A stretch of 37,882 nucleotides of DNA from JAKAKT01 sp041305385. GTDB taxonomy: Archaea > Micrarchaeota > Micrarchaeia > Burarchaeales > JAKAKT01. Location: positions 1 through 37,882 of the forward strand of contig JBFYLO010000070.1 of NCBI GenBank assembly GCA_041305385.1, written 5' to 3'. A program made the position numbers and the translations under genes. Shown one piece after another: positions 29,871 to 37,882 of this stretch (position 1 is the first letter of the stretch; each line of letters begins with the position of its first letter). The notes beneath the pieces are model-generated. The model ran no database searches. It was not told the DNA's origin and worked only from the letters and a program-made list of their open reading frames with translations.

Positions 29871-30536
29871 ATGGGGGACAAATCCGTTGTTTCAAAGGTT
29901 TACGATGCGCTCGACGAGGACCTCTACCTGAGGAGCGCCATCCTGCTCGGGGTCGCGAACCTCTCCGCGGTTTCAGAAAAGATAAGGAAGGAGGCTGCGC
30001 CTGAGGCCAGTAGGGAGGCAGTCAGGGCTGCTGTCAGGCGCTATGTCTCCGAGATGGATGAGGGGAAAGGCGGCGAGGACCTTGCCAAGCTTCTCTCGGA
30101 TACGGGGTTTTCGCTTAGGAGCAACATCGCCGTCATACAGGCCTACCAGGACAGGCGGGTCATGATGAGGCTCGATGATAAGCTGAAGGAGATAGGCAAG
30201 GAGTTCAACATCATAAGCTCCGGCCACGCAATCACGATAATTGCAGGCGATGAGAACGTGCAGGCGCTGGTGAAGGCCATCGGGAAGGAGAACCTCGTCG
30301 GGTATCGGAGGGGCCTCCACGCCATATACCTGAACTCCGGAAAGGAGATTAAGACCACGAAAGGATTCGTTGCATTCGTAACTTCCCTGCTTCACAGGAA
30401 AGGGATAAACTTGATTGAGTTCTACTCGTGCTACACCGACACCGTGCTCATAGTCTCGCGCGAGGATTCGTTGAAGGCGTATGAACTGTTGGACAGGGTC
30501 ATCGGGAAGAGAAGGGGAAACCCAATGGGTGATTGA
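29871..30536 (+). CDS. Predicted transcriptional regulator with two ACT-like domains (paralogue of the gene at 17084)
   Basis: 221 aa. The N-terminal ~80 residues resemble a winged helix (AILLGVANLSAVSEKIRKEA, then SREAVRAAVRRYVSEM). Two ACT-like parts follow: IISSGHAITIIAGDENVQAL, and GFVAFVTSLLHRKGINLIEF, then DTVLIVSREDSLKAYELLDR. The last part aligns well with the 17084 protein (GFFSLVTRQLAWHGINIIEM; KAYGALQEL). Ligand unknown; ACT domains usually sense amino acids, and this gene is divergent from argG, so an arginine-pathway role is a fair guess and no more. The epimerase start follows 1 nt after its stop, so the two are co-translated. Confidence 0.8.
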   Translation: MGDKSVVSKVYDALDEDLYLRSAILLGVANLSAVSEKIRKEAAPEASREAVRAAVRRYVSEMDEGKGGEDLAKLLSDTGFSLRSNIAVIQAYQDRRVMMRLDDKLKEIGKEFNIISSGHAITIIAGDENVQALVKAIGKENLVGYRRGLHAIYLNSGKEIKTTKGFVAFVTSLLHRKGINLIEFYSCYTDTVLIVSREDSLKAYELLDRVIGKRRGNPMGD

Positions 30537-30537
30537 G

Positions 30538-31467
30538 ATGAGAATGCTGGTAACCGGAGCAGCCGGATTCATAGGCAGCCATTTGTCTGAAAGGCTTCTG
30601 TCGGATGGCCACGAGGTGCTTGGGTTGGATAATTTATCCGCTGGCCTTCTGGAGAACCTGCCAAAGCACAAAAATTTTGAATTCAAAAAACTTGACATCC
30701 GGGATGAGAGAAGCGTGCTCGAGGTGACCAAGGACGTCGACTCGGTTTTCCACTTCGCAGCAGACCCGCTTGTGAAAGAGAGCGCCGAAAGGCCGGCTGA
30801 GAGCTTTGAGGTGAATGCCAGGGGCACGCTAAATTTGCTGGAGGGCGCGAGAAAGCATGGTGCCAGGGCATTTGTCTTTGCCTCGACCTCGGCGGTTTAT
30901 GGGGACGCGAAGGTTTTCCCGACCCCGGAAACCTACCCGATTGTTCCAATAAGCAACTATGCCGCATCGAAAATCTCCGCAGAGTCCTATGTCTCTTCCT
31001 ACTGTTCTTCTTATGGGATGAGAGGGACTGTCCTGCGCTATGCCAACATATTCGGCCAGCGCTCGCGCCACGGGGTGGCCCACGACTTCTATTTCAAGCT
31101 CAAAAGGAATCCACGCGAACTTTTAATTCTTGGGAATGGGAAGCAGAGCAAATCCTATTTGTTCATTTCCGATTGCATCGGGGGGTCGCTCCTCGCGTAC
31201 AAGAAGCAGAGGGATGTTTTCGACATCTTCAACATCGGGAGCGACAAGGCCTTCACTGTGGACCAGATTGCCGACATCGTGAGCAGAGAGATGGGGGTCT
31301 CCCCGAAATATTCCTACACCGGGGGCGAAAGAGGATGGGTTGGGGATGTCCCGAAGATGAGGCTCGATGTGAGGAAGCTCAAGCGGGTGGCGGGCTGGAA
31401 ACCGAAAGTGTCCCTTAGGGAAGGGGTTAGAATCTATTTGAAGTGGCTCGGGACGCAGAGAAAGTAG
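30538..31467 (+). CDS. NAD-dependent nucleotide-sugar epimerase/dehydratase (GalE/WbpP-like)
   Basis: 309 aa from ATG 30538, which is preceded by GGGTGATTGAG, an almost perfect ribosome site that includes the stop of the upstream gene. The frame is open further upstream, but only within that gene. Extended short-chain dehydrogenase fold: NAD loop TGAAGFIGSHL (about 6-16), acidic residue in GLDNLS, FHFAADPLV, active site Ser/Thr in ASTSAVYGDAK and Tyr-x3-Lys in NYAASKISAE. NIFGQRSRHGV and the C-terminal GGERGWVGDVPKMRLD sugar-binding part resemble UDP-glucose/UDP-GlcNAc 4-epimerases. It probably supplies sugars for glycans transferred by AglB at 32652-35411. Confidence 0.93.
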   Translation: MRMLVTGAAGFIGSHLSERLLSDGHEVLGLDNLSAGLLENLPKHKNFEFKKLDIRDERSVLEVTKDVDSVFHFAADPLVKESAERPAESFEVNARGTLNLLEGARKHGARAFVFASTSAVYGDAKVFPTPETYPIVPISNYAASKISAESYVSSYCSSYGMRGTVLRYANIFGQRSRHGVAHDFYFKLKRNPRELLILGNGKQSKSYLFISDCIGGSLLAYKKQRDVFDIFNIGSDKAFTVDQIADIVSREMGVSPKYSYTGGERGWVGDVPKMRLDVRKLKRVAGWKPKVSLREGVRIYLKWLGTQRK

Positions 31468-31644
31468 GAGCTATTCGGTTATTTTTTCAGTCTTTTCCAC
31501 AAGTAGTTGAAGTAAACGCGGTAATTTTTTGCTATGCCCTCGTTCTTTATCACATTCGGAGAGCCGAATTCTGGAGAGAGGGTCTTGCCCCATAATGGTC
31601 GCTGGGCGGGTCTGACTGGTTCGTGTTGTTTGGAATAAGTCGTC

Positions 31645-32607
31645 TCAGAGGCGCCCCTCTGCTGAAATCTTAGCACGAACACGCCACTGGTCCTTTCCGA
31701 GCAAAAGTCCTGCGAACATTCTCACGATGCTAAAGGGAAAATTCACGCTATACCCATATTTTTTCACATACTCCAAACTTGATGCGTTCCCTCGCCTGCA
31801 AGAAGCTGTATGCTCAATCTTCCAGCCTGCGCTTTCGAATAATTTTGCGACAGATTCCCGAGAAAAGTAATGCAGGTGTCCAAAAGGCCGGACCATGTCC
31901 CATTTTGCTTTTAACAACCTGGCCTTATGCGAGCTTGCATTGGGGAAATCGCAGAAAATAATGCAGCCCGGGTTAGCGAGCGAAGTTAGTTCCTTTAGCA
32001 TGCCTGCCGGGCTTTCGAGATGCTCCCAAACCCCATTAAGAACGATTAAGTCGAATTTGACTCCTGGGGGTAAATCGCTTATATCGCTAACTACATTCGC
32101 ATTTTCTCCTCGCCAATTTCGCCCTGGTTCGACTCCGAAACATTCTTTTGCTTTTTTGCTTAGTTCTGTTAACAGATGCCCTGTTCCCGAGCCTATCTCT
32201 AAAACATTAAACTCCTTCTTTTCGATGCTATTTGAATATCCTTCAGCTTCTTTTCGAATAGCCTCTAGATTGGGGTCATTGGTTCCGGCATACCCCTCGT
32301 TCACTACGTATAGCGAGCCTTCCTGGTAGAGGGAAGACAAGAGCTCCTGTTTTGGCATTGGGTTAATCCACCAATGCCCGCAGACAGCACAGCCCCTAAG
32401 TTCCACGGTCATTTCTGAATTAGGGTTTATAGTCTTGGTTTTCTCGATTATGGAAGATTCTCCGCTACAGATTGGGCAAGTTAGAAGCCTGGTTTTCCCA
32501 GAGGAAAACTGGACATTTGGTGGAACGGCAGTTGATTTTCTTGCCTGCTTCCCGATGACTGGGGACGTGCCGCCCTTTGCAGTCGATTTTTCGAGAGAGA
32601 CTGGCAC
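31645..32607 (-). CDS. SAM-dependent methyltransferase with N-terminal zinc ribbon
   Basis: 320 aa. A zinc-binding pair CPIC (about 44-47) and CAVCGHWWINP (about 73-83) is followed by a class I methyltransferase domain: motif I VLEIGSGTGHLL (about 138-149), FGVEPGRNW, DISDLPPGVKFDLIVLNGVWEHLESP and CIIFCDFPN, then HLHYFSRESVAKLFESAGW, a hallmark of the Methyltransf_23 group. Proteins with this zinc plus methyltransferase layout often act on sugars or surface glycolipids. It lies just downstream of aglB on the same strand (44 nt gap), so a role in glycan modification is likely. Start could also be further in, since the first ~40 residues are low-complexity. A +1 shift near the end would extend it by about 60 residues; this was not chosen. 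Confidence 0.85.
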   Translation of the reverse strand: MPVSLEKSTAKGGTSPVIGKQARKSTAVPPNVQFSSGKTRLLTCPICSGESSIIEKTKTINPNSEMTVELRGCAVCGHWWINPMPKQELLSSLYQEGSLYVVNEGYAGTNDPNLEAIRKEAEGYSNSIEKKEFNVLEIGSGTGHLLTELSKKAKECFGVEPGRNWRGENANVVSDISDLPPGVKFDLIVLNGVWEHLESPAGMLKELTSLANPGCIIFCDFPNASSHKARLLKAKWDMVRPFGHLHYFSRESVAKLFESAGWKIEHTASCRRGNASSLEYVKKYGYSVNFPFSIVRMFAGLLLGKDQWRVRAKISAEGRL

Positions 32608-32651
32608 ACCGATGGCTTTTTGGGACTTCGTTTTGACCCCCTCTCGCTCTT

Positions 32652-35411
32652 TTAACTGCCCGGTATCTTGAATATCCTGACGGGCTTAATCATGAGGCCG
32701 CCAGGGTCCCCTTCTGGATAGACGAGCTCGAATCCATCAATTCTTCCTAGGAAGAAGCCCCTGTAGAAGTTCGAATCATAGGCTTTCCCCTTCCTGTCAG
32801 GCAGGCCCGGCTGGCCATCATACCAGATTTCAGGGTAGGCGATTAGATACCTGTCATAAGCCCTGCCGTTGTACCCTGTCCTGTCCATATACATGGGAAT
32901 CCCACGGTTTATCTTGACGACATTCGGGTCGGTGTCGAAATTCTCAGGCGGATTCGACTCGTTCGCCTCTAAAATGGCCATCGCCTTGTTCCCGCCGATG
33001 TCAATTTCGCCCAGGCAATAGGTTGGGCCGAAAGTGGAGATTCCGAGCTGCATGTACTGCCCCTCCTTACCCTTGACTATGCAGCGCTCATTAAGGGTCG
33101 GCTGGACTGGAACGAGCATGTATTCGAAATCATAGAGCTGGTCGCACAACGAGCTGCCTGGCCCGACGCTCATGTTGGTCTGCTCATTGTAAACGCAGGA
33201 AAGGTATTTCAGGGCGCCCCATTTGCCAACGAGGTCTATGTCAAACATCACGTGGGTCGCGTTGAATCCTATCATCGTATTCTTCAGGTCCTCCGGGGTC
33301 CCCTCGACAAACGCATCCGCAACCATCAGGTCCATGGTCCCGTTCGCGTGCTCGTTCCTGGTTACTGTTCTCCTGTCCCCGAAGAAATTGGTCCAGTGGC
33401 CGTAGTCCCACCAGGACATCACTGCGTCATCCTTGTGGACGTTCTTGCTTATCCAATCCATTGGGTCCAGCCAGTAGGAGGGGATTTTAGTGCAATACAT
33501 ATATGCGCTGAGCGGCCTGTTCGCCCCTGCTTTAATGGACTCTGAGACTTTCGCGCAGTCCCCGGGTTGGAACGTAATCGCTGTTGGGAATATGTCAGTA
33601 AGCGGGCCGGGGCGCCCGTTGGTTAGAAGGCTCACGAAGCCGAAGCTGCTCTCAATGAGAAGCAGCGCCACGAGCACGGCGTAGCCCTGCCTGTAGAGCT
33701 TCTTGTCGCTGTCCTTGGCTGAGGACACCAAGAGCTTGTAGAGCTCGCCGAGCAGCACTGCAGCTGCTATGGCAAGCATGAAGCAGAATTGAATCGTGTA
33801 TTTGCTCTTCTGCATACCGACGAATGATATTGGAAAGACGGCAACCAGGAACATGAGCGCCAGGTGGCTGTTGCGGGTGAAAATCGCGGCCAAGAGGACG
33901 ATGAAGACCACCAGGAGGAGGAACGGCATGTAGACCTCGTTGAACTGGCCGCCAAGAAGCCCGCCTATGATGTTGGGCACAGATACCCCGAATGGTATCT
34001 CGACTGGCTGGCCGTTTTCAGACCATAGGGAAACGCCGCTGATTGCAGTCCCGAGAATCCCGAAAGAAGTCTTGGCGTCCCCGACAAGCTCCTGTGGGGT
34101 GAGGGCGTGCTCCTCGGCAACGGTCTGCATGAGGGCAGTGGTCGGCCTTGAAAAACTTACTGCACCGCTAACAAAGGACAGGAGAATCCCGAAGAGCGGG
34201 GTTATGAAAAGGAATACGGCCCCGACTAGCACCAGGGCTAAAAACATGTTGTAGCGCGTGGAGGTCTTCTTCGAGTTCAGTTCTATGAAATAAAGCGCCC
34301 CAGTAAAGGCTAGGGATGCTATGAACATTATCAGTGTGGACGATAAGGATAGCGAATTTGAATATAGGGTATCGCGCACCAGGTAGGAGAACACTACGAA
34401 TACGAATATTATGGCATTTGCCTTCAACAGGCCCTTCAGGCTCTCGTTTTTCAGGAACAGTTTGCAGGACTCCAAGAACGAATATCCGCAGAAGACAACT
34501 ACGATAACCAAAGTATAAGCAGAGCCGAAATAGGCGGACATGTAGGCGATGCCTGCGAGAATCGCGAATCGCATGTCCTTCCTAGTCATTGCCAGGGCAT
34601 AGGCTGAAAGGAAGAAGAACACCGAGAACATCCCCCAAGGGGCTATCTCAGCCTCGCCTGCCACGAATTTCTCTATGAGCCTCGGGGTGAATGCCATGAA
34701 TCCCGCTGCGAGAATTCCTGTCAGGTGCCCGTATTCTTCTTTAACGAACGAATAGGCGAAGAAACATATGATGGCGCCGACCACCGGTGGGTAGATGTTG
34801 GCTATGGTTGAGAGCAGGAGATTGCTGTAGGTTTGGTCCCCGCCGGTGTAGATGAGATACCAGCCTGCCTCAAGATAGCCTGTCAGGAGCGTGTTGCCGT
34901 GGCCTCCCGGTCCAGGATACCACGCAGTACCATCAACAAGCGGGACATTACCGACAACCAGGAGCTGCCTGGCTATGTACATGTAAAAATAAGGGTCGAA
35001 TTCGTAGAAAACCGGGCCGAAGCTTTGAACTCGTATGAAAAATGCCAGAAACATTATTAGGAACAGGATAATCGGGATTGCATCCCTCGTTGGGTTGAAC
35101 CAAAATTCCGGGACATCGAACTTCAGCCATTGCTTGTCCTTGCTGGCCTCGTAAAAATACCAGGCTATTCCGATTGCAGTTGTTACGGCAGCGCCTGCAA
35201 GGGTCAGTGTTATTGAGAACGGAACCCCCAGTATGTTGAGGATGTAGGTTATCGTGGTTGGGACCACCAGCCCGATTGCAAACGCGAAGCAGGTGATTTC
35301 GAATCTGGACAGCTTGGTCTTCCTCAGGAGCGGTACCGCCAATGCTAGGCCTGGCACCAGTATGGAGAGCAATATGGGTATTGCTGCTGAGATAAATTCC
35401 GTGGCTCCCAA
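32652..35411 (-). CDS. aglB: Oligosaccharyltransferase, STT3/AglB family
   Basis: 919 aa. It moves a lipid-linked glycan to Asn of surface proteins. The N-terminal two thirds have about 13 membrane helices; the first external loop carries the acidic metal motif YEFDPYFYMYIARQL, and another acidic loop has AGEAEIAPWG. The signature WWDYGHW is at about 667-673, followed by GDRRTVTRNEHANG. The C-terminal ~250 residues are a soluble external domain. The start is a TTG at 35411: no ATG exists nearby, and GGGAGGT lies about 9 nt before it. Promoter: the TATA at 35451-35463. It stands next to a zinc-ribbon methyltransferase and near an epimerase and a cis-prenyltransferase, forming a glycosylation neighbourhood. 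Confidence 0.96.
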   Translation of the reverse strand: MGATEFISAAIPILLSILVPGLALAVPLLRKTKLSRFEITCFAFAIGLVVPTTITYILNILGVPFSITLTLAGAAVTTAIGIAWYFYEASKDKQWLKFDVPEFWFNPTRDAIPIILFLIMFLAFFIRVQSFGPVFYEFDPYFYMYIARQLLVVGNVPLVDGTAWYPGPGGHGNTLLTGYLEAGWYLIYTGGDQTYSNLLLSTIANIYPPVVGAIICFFAYSFVKEEYGHLTGILAAGFMAFTPRLIEKFVAGEAEIAPWGMFSVFFFLSAYALAMTRKDMRFAILAGIAYMSAYFGSAYTLVIVVVFCGYSFLESCKLFLKNESLKGLLKANAIIFVFVVFSYLVRDTLYSNSLSLSSTLIMFIASLAFTGALYFIELNSKKTSTRYNMFLALVLVGAVFLFITPLFGILLSFVSGAVSFSRPTTALMQTVAEEHALTPQELVGDAKTSFGILGTAISGVSLWSENGQPVEIPFGVSVPNIIGGLLGGQFNEVYMPFLLLVVFIVLLAAIFTRNSHLALMFLVAVFPISFVGMQKSKYTIQFCFMLAIAAAVLLGELYKLLVSSAKDSDKKLYRQGYAVLVALLLIESSFGFVSLLTNGRPGPLTDIFPTAITFQPGDCAKVSESIKAGANRPLSAYMYCTKIPSYWLDPMDWISKNVHKDDAVMSWWDYGHWTNFFGDRRTVTRNEHANGTMDLMVADAFVEGTPEDLKNTMIGFNATHVMFDIDLVGKWGALKYLSCVYNEQTNMSVGPGSSLCDQLYDFEYMLVPVQPTLNERCIVKGKEGQYMQLGISTFGPTYCLGEIDIGGNKAMAILEANESNPPENFDTDPNVVKINRGIPMYMDRTGYNGRAYDRYLIAYPEIWYDGQPGLPDRKGKAYDSNFYRGFFLGRIDGFELVYPEGDPGGLMIKPVRIFKIPGS

Positions 35412-35450
35412 ATAAAGCTACCTCCCAAGAGCGACCTGATATTCTACGGA

Positions 35451-35463
35451 TAAATATATAAAA
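35451..35463. promoter_or_regulatory. Bidirectional TATA box between aglB and the cupin-like gene
   Basis: TAAATATATAAAA reads as TATA on both strands. The minus strand leads to aglB (TTG 35411, GGGAGGT leader); the plus strand leads to the gene at 35522. Confidence 0.55.
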
Positions 35464-35521
35464 CGATGCTGGGTTTAACTGTTGTTTTATGGGGAGAATG
35501 CTCCGGGCGGGGGGTGCCCAC

Positions 35522-36166
35522 ATGTATAACAAACGCACTGATTTCAGTTTCTCGGAACCGTTCCTGAAAGTATATTTTCTCGAAAGCGTTAAGGATTATG
35601 GGATAAAGGGAAAAACGATTGTCCTAAATCTTGGCAAGCGAAGAATCGCTGTTGCTGGAAAAAAGCTCGCGCCCTTAAGTTCGTCGATTTACGCGGATAT
35701 CGTCATAGGCAAGGCGGAAAAAGTAGCTTGCATAGAGTTTGAATTGGGACCAACCCCACTCGAAGCTTTTCCTTTTTCAAACGAATTGAGAGCAAAATGG
35801 CAACACGTGCATGAGATTTTCCCGCTGCCACATTTGAAAGAGACCCGATTGTGGAGGTCTGGAAAAGAGAGGGTCGGGGATATCGAGTTTAACCTGTGGT
35901 TTGCCTCCGCAGGAACGGATTGCGGGCTGCATAACAAGCACGGGTTTAAGGAGATCCACATGCAGGTGTATGGCTTGGGGCGAATGCAAAAATTCAAAGA
36001 GAATGACAAGAAAACGCTTTATAACGAGGTGTTCATGGCCCCGGGGCGCACGCACGAGCCATTCTATGATGAGAACGGGGATTATCCATGGCATCAGTAT
36101 TACGCAGACGGCGATTGTGTTTGGCTGGCAGTTGAGTTTTATGATTATAGCAAACCCCAAAAATAA
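35522..36166 (+). CDS. Cupin-like protein of unknown function
   Basis: 214 aa from ATG 35522, with GGGGGGTG 6 nt upstream. ATG 35489 or 35498 in the same frame would add residues MGRMLRAGGAH and may be used if the mRNA is leaderless. The protein is all-beta in the second half, with a possible cupin metal set: GLHNKHGFKEIHMQVYGLGR (His-x2-His, then Glu/His) and later RTHEPF, then WHQYYADGDCVWLAVEFYD. The N-terminal ~90 residues (with IEFELGPTPLEAFPFSN) are unrecognised. No signal peptide. Cupins include isomerases, epimerases and oxygenases; a sugar-related role would fit the neighbours, but there is no direct evidence. Confidence 0.72.
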   Translation: MYNKRTDFSFSEPFLKVYFLESVKDYGIKGKTIVLNLGKRRIAVAGKKLAPLSSSIYADIVIGKAEKVACIEFELGPTPLEAFPFSNELRAKWQHVHEIFPLPHLKETRLWRSGKERVGDIEFNLWFASAGTDCGLHNKHGFKEIHMQVYGLGRMQKFKENDKKTLYNEVFMAPGRTHEPFYDENGDYPWHQYYADGDCVWLAVEFYDYSKPQK

Positions 36167-36185
36167 TGCTACGAAGAAGACATTC

Positions 36186-36250
36186 GAGCCCGAACGGGCG
36201 CCAGGGGTGCACACGAGACTCGCGAAACTCGGGTTCAGTTGGGTTGCTTT
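36186..36250 (+). terminator. Hairpin with T run after the cupin-like gene
   Basis: GAGCCCGA (36186-36193) pairs with TCGGGTTC (36229-36236; one G-U). Inner CGAG-A-CTCG can also form. GCTTTTTCGG follows. Its position, 20 nt after the gene stop and before the next TATA, fits a terminator; the loop is long, so it may also be a small RNA. Confidence 0.35.
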
Positions 36251-36257
36251 TTCGGAG

Positions 36258-36266
36258 TATTTATAA
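36258..36266 (+). promoter_or_regulatory. TATA box of the geranylgeranyl-reductase-family gene
   Basis: TATTTATAA lies about 26 nt before ATG 36289, indicating a leaderless transcript that probably continues into the cis-prenyltransferase gene. Confidence 0.55.
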
Positions 36267-36288
36267 CGGGTAAACGGTAGGTAATCGC

Positions 36289-37410
36289 ATGGAACGGGTA
36301 ATTGTCGCTGGAGGGGGGCCGGTCGGCTGCGTTGCTGCATTGAGCGCAAGCGAAAACGGGGCAAACGTTTCACTTTATGAGGAACACCGGAAAATCGGGA
36401 CCCCTGTCCAGTGCTCGGGGCTGATTTCGAAAAAGGGGCTTGACTCGATTGGAATCGATTACTCGGGGGCAGTCCTCAACGACATTCGGGGGGCTGACAT
36501 TCACGCTGGGGGAGCTTCGGTCCGGGTCTTTGCGCCTGAGACAAAAGCATTCGTGGTGAATCGGAGCGAGCTGGACTGCATCTATGCAGAGGCTGCGGAA
36601 TCAGAGGGCGCCAGAATCCTTTTGGGAAAACGGGCACCCCTCGGACCTGAGAACCGGGAAGTTCTAATCGGGGCAGACGGCGTTTTCTCAAGAACTGCCA
36701 AGGCAAACGGCTTCCCCGAACACCGGGGCCTTGTTTGCTGCTACCAGGCCGAGTTCTCAAGGGCCAGGCCTGAGCACGGGCACTTGGTTTCCGTTTACCT
36801 GACTTCGCTCGCACCCGGGTTCTTCGGCTGGGTTATCCCCATTAATGAGGAGCGGGTGAGGGTCGGGCTAGGGGTTTCAAGGGGAAAAAACCCGAAAGAG
36901 CAATTCTGGAAATTTGCGCGGACCCTGGGGAGGGTCCTCGAGGGTGCAAAGCTCGAATCCGAGCTTGCTGGATTTATCCCACTCTCTCCGCGAGCCCAGA
37001 CTGTCCGTGGGAGGGTTATGCTCGTCGGGGATGCTGCGGGACAGGTGAAGGCGCTTTCTGGCGGGGGGGTTTATTTCGGATGCAGCTGCGCATCCATTGC
37101 CGGAAGAATCGGGGCCCTTCATCAAGAGGAACTCTCGCTCTACGAGAGCGAGTGGAGGAGGGAGTTCTCCCGGGACCTCCGAATTCACGGGCTTGTGAGG
37201 GGGGCCCTGAACCTTCTTCCTGAATTTGCAACCGGAGCCCTTTTGAGGGCAGGGGGCCTGCTCGGGGCGGATGCTTTTCTTGTGAAATATGGGGATATGG
37301 ACAGACCTACTGAAATGGTAAGGGCGTTCAGGCACGACTCGGCCTCAAGGCTGGGGAAACGTTTTAATAACGTCGCATCAATATTTACCAACGGGCGCTC
37401 ACGGCAGTGA
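36289..37410 (+). CDS. Geranylgeranyl reductase family FAD enzyme
   Basis: 373 aa. FAD-binding start VIVAGGGPVGCVAALSASE (about 4-22) with acidic YEEH after the second strand, then the family's PVQCSGLISKKGL (conserved Cys near the flavin), VLIGADGVFSRTAK, APGFFGWVIPINEERVRVGLG and VGDAAGQVKALSGGGVYFG (FAD pyrophosphate motif, about 245-263). In archaea this family saturates the geranylgeranyl chains of membrane ether lipids or the polyprenol used in N-glycosylation. Lipid reductases are usually 390-450 aa, so this one is somewhat short. It starts leaderless after TATA 36258-36266. The cis-prenyltransferase ATG follows 4 nt after its stop, suggesting that the pair makes and saturates a polyprenol carrier. 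Confidence 0.9.
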   Translation: MERVIVAGGGPVGCVAALSASENGANVSLYEEHRKIGTPVQCSGLISKKGLDSIGIDYSGAVLNDIRGADIHAGGASVRVFAPETKAFVVNRSELDCIYAEAAESEGARILLGKRAPLGPENREVLIGADGVFSRTAKANGFPEHRGLVCCYQAEFSRARPEHGHLVSVYLTSLAPGFFGWVIPINEERVRVGLGVSRGKNPKEQFWKFARTLGRVLEGAKLESELAGFIPLSPRAQTVRGRVMLVGDAAGQVKALSGGGVYFGCSCASIAGRIGALHQEELSLYESEWRREFSRDLRIHGLVRGALNLLPEFATGALLRAGGLLGADAFLVKYGDMDRPTEMVRAFRHDSASRLGKRFNNVASIFTNGRSRQ

Positions 37411-37414
37411 TTGA

Positions 37415-37882
37415 ATGGCACTTAAGCATGTTGCAATAATACCTGACGGGAACAGGCGATGGGCGACGGTGCACGGCAAAAGCCTTGTGGAAGGCTACCT
37501 TGCGGGCATAGACAGGGCCAGCAAGACCCTGGAGTGGGGCAGGGACCTCGACATAAAGGAGCTGACCTTCTGGGGCCTTTCGACTGAGAACCTGTCTCGG
37601 AACAGGGTGGAGATAGAAACCCTGATGCGGCTTTTCGAGCTCAAGTTCAAGGAAGTGACGCAGGTGAGCGAGTTCAAGGACAACGGGATAAGATTCAGGG
37701 CTTTCGGGGATAGGGGCCTGCTGCCAAAAGGGATGCTGGACCACATCAACTCGCTCGAGGAATCCACGCGCGACTATTCCAATTACTTCGTTAACCTCCT
37801 TCTCGGGTATGGGGGAAGGCATGAGATAATCGCCGCCTGCAACGCAGCCATAAGGGATTACGAAACTGGGAGGATTAAGGCT
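37415..37882 (+). CDS. uppS: Cis-prenyltransferase (polyprenyl diphosphate synthase, UppS-like), 3' end beyond the window
   Basis: 156 codons are visible from ATG 37415 and the frame is open to the window end; the full protein is usually 230-280 aa. The hallmark HVAIIPDGNRRWA (about 5-17, with the catalytic Asp) is followed by YLAGIDRASKTLEW, LTFWGLSTENLSRNRVEIET and LLLGYGGRHEIIAACN, all family regions that bind the diphosphate and allylic substrate. The enzyme adds isoprene units in cis to make the long polyprenol that carries glycans for AglB in archaea. It lies 4 nt behind the reductase gene in the same operon. Confidence 0.93.
   Translation, partial: MALKHVAIIPDGNRRWATVHGKSLVEGYLAGIDRASKTLEWGRDLDIKELTFWGLSTENLSRNRVEIETLMRLFELKFKEVTQVSEFKDNGIRFRAFGDRGLLPKGMLDHINSLEESTRDYSNYFVNLLLGYGGRHEIIAACNAAIRDYETGRIKA

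Noticed and set aside
35777..36373. Minus-strand open frame of 198 codons
   Set aside because: Antisense to the cupin-like gene and crossing the promoter of the next gene; composition is not protein-like.
1..37882. CRISPR arrays, IS elements, rRNA genes
   Set aside because: No regularly spaced repeats, transposase-like protein with terminal repeats, or rRNA-like sequence was seen on either strand.

Overview
The window looks archaeal, most likely from a small-genome DPANN-type lineage (Micrarchaeota/Diapherotrites-like; this placement is inference). The evidence is a complete A-type ATP synthase operon, an AglB/STT3 oligosaccharyltransferase, a geranylgeranyl-reductase-family flavoprotein beside a cis-prenyltransferase, an archaeal TadA/FlaI-like ATPase with a TadC/FlaJ-like membrane protein, TATA boxes about 25-30 nt upstream of starts, several probably leaderless genes, and a tRNA gene broken up by bulge-helix-bulge introns.

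Layout. 1-2324 (minus): a MacB/FtsX-type ABC exporter with one ATPase and two tandem permease paralogues, the second cut by the window edge. 2369-10188 (minus): A-ATP synthase operon in the order H-I-K-E-C-F-A-B-D. Its proteolipid carries the residues that bind Na+ in sodium-type rotors, subunit C is short, and a partial copy of the atpB 5' end sits between atpA and atpB. 10336-14918: an unknown cytosolic protein, a lipoprotein, a small membrane protein, acetyl-CoA synthetase, and a DUF2797-like GIY-YIG/zinc protein. 14915-16997 (minus): an AblB-like N-acetyltransferase followed by an M20 deacylase. 17084-19184: a regulator with two ACT-like domains, an RBBP9-like hydrolase and a methyltransferase. 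19309-20605: an AbiEi/AbiEii-type toxin-antitoxin pair with a clear palindromic operator. 20674-22665: two membrane proteins flanking a tRNA-Glu(CUC) gene that I read as containing four introns. 22756-26606: an HNH protein, then a 16-cysteine ferredoxin fused to a secretion/pilus ATPase and its two-domain membrane partner. 26603-29706 (minus): a small membrane protein, argH and argG, with a 53-nt tRNA-like palindromic element between argG and argH. 29871-31467: a second ACT regulator, paralogous to the one at 17084, and a sugar-nucleotide epimerase. 31645-35411 (minus): a zinc-ribbon methyltransferase and AglB. 35522-37882: a cupin-like protein, a geranylgeranyl-reductase-family enzyme, and a cis-prenyltransferase cut by the window end.

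How the genes fit together. Epimerase, methyltransferase, AglB and cis-prenyltransferase suggest surface N-glycosylation (sugar supply, modification, lipid carrier, transfer), with the reductase saturating archaeal lipids or the polyprenol carrier. The ATP synthase may couple to Na+. argG/argH convert citrulline to arginine. The two strongest novelties are the four-intron tRNA-Glu, with a 6-nt internal exon, and the polyferredoxin-secretion ATPase fusion. No IS element, CRISPR array or rRNA was seen, and no stretch over 300 bases lacks a gene.
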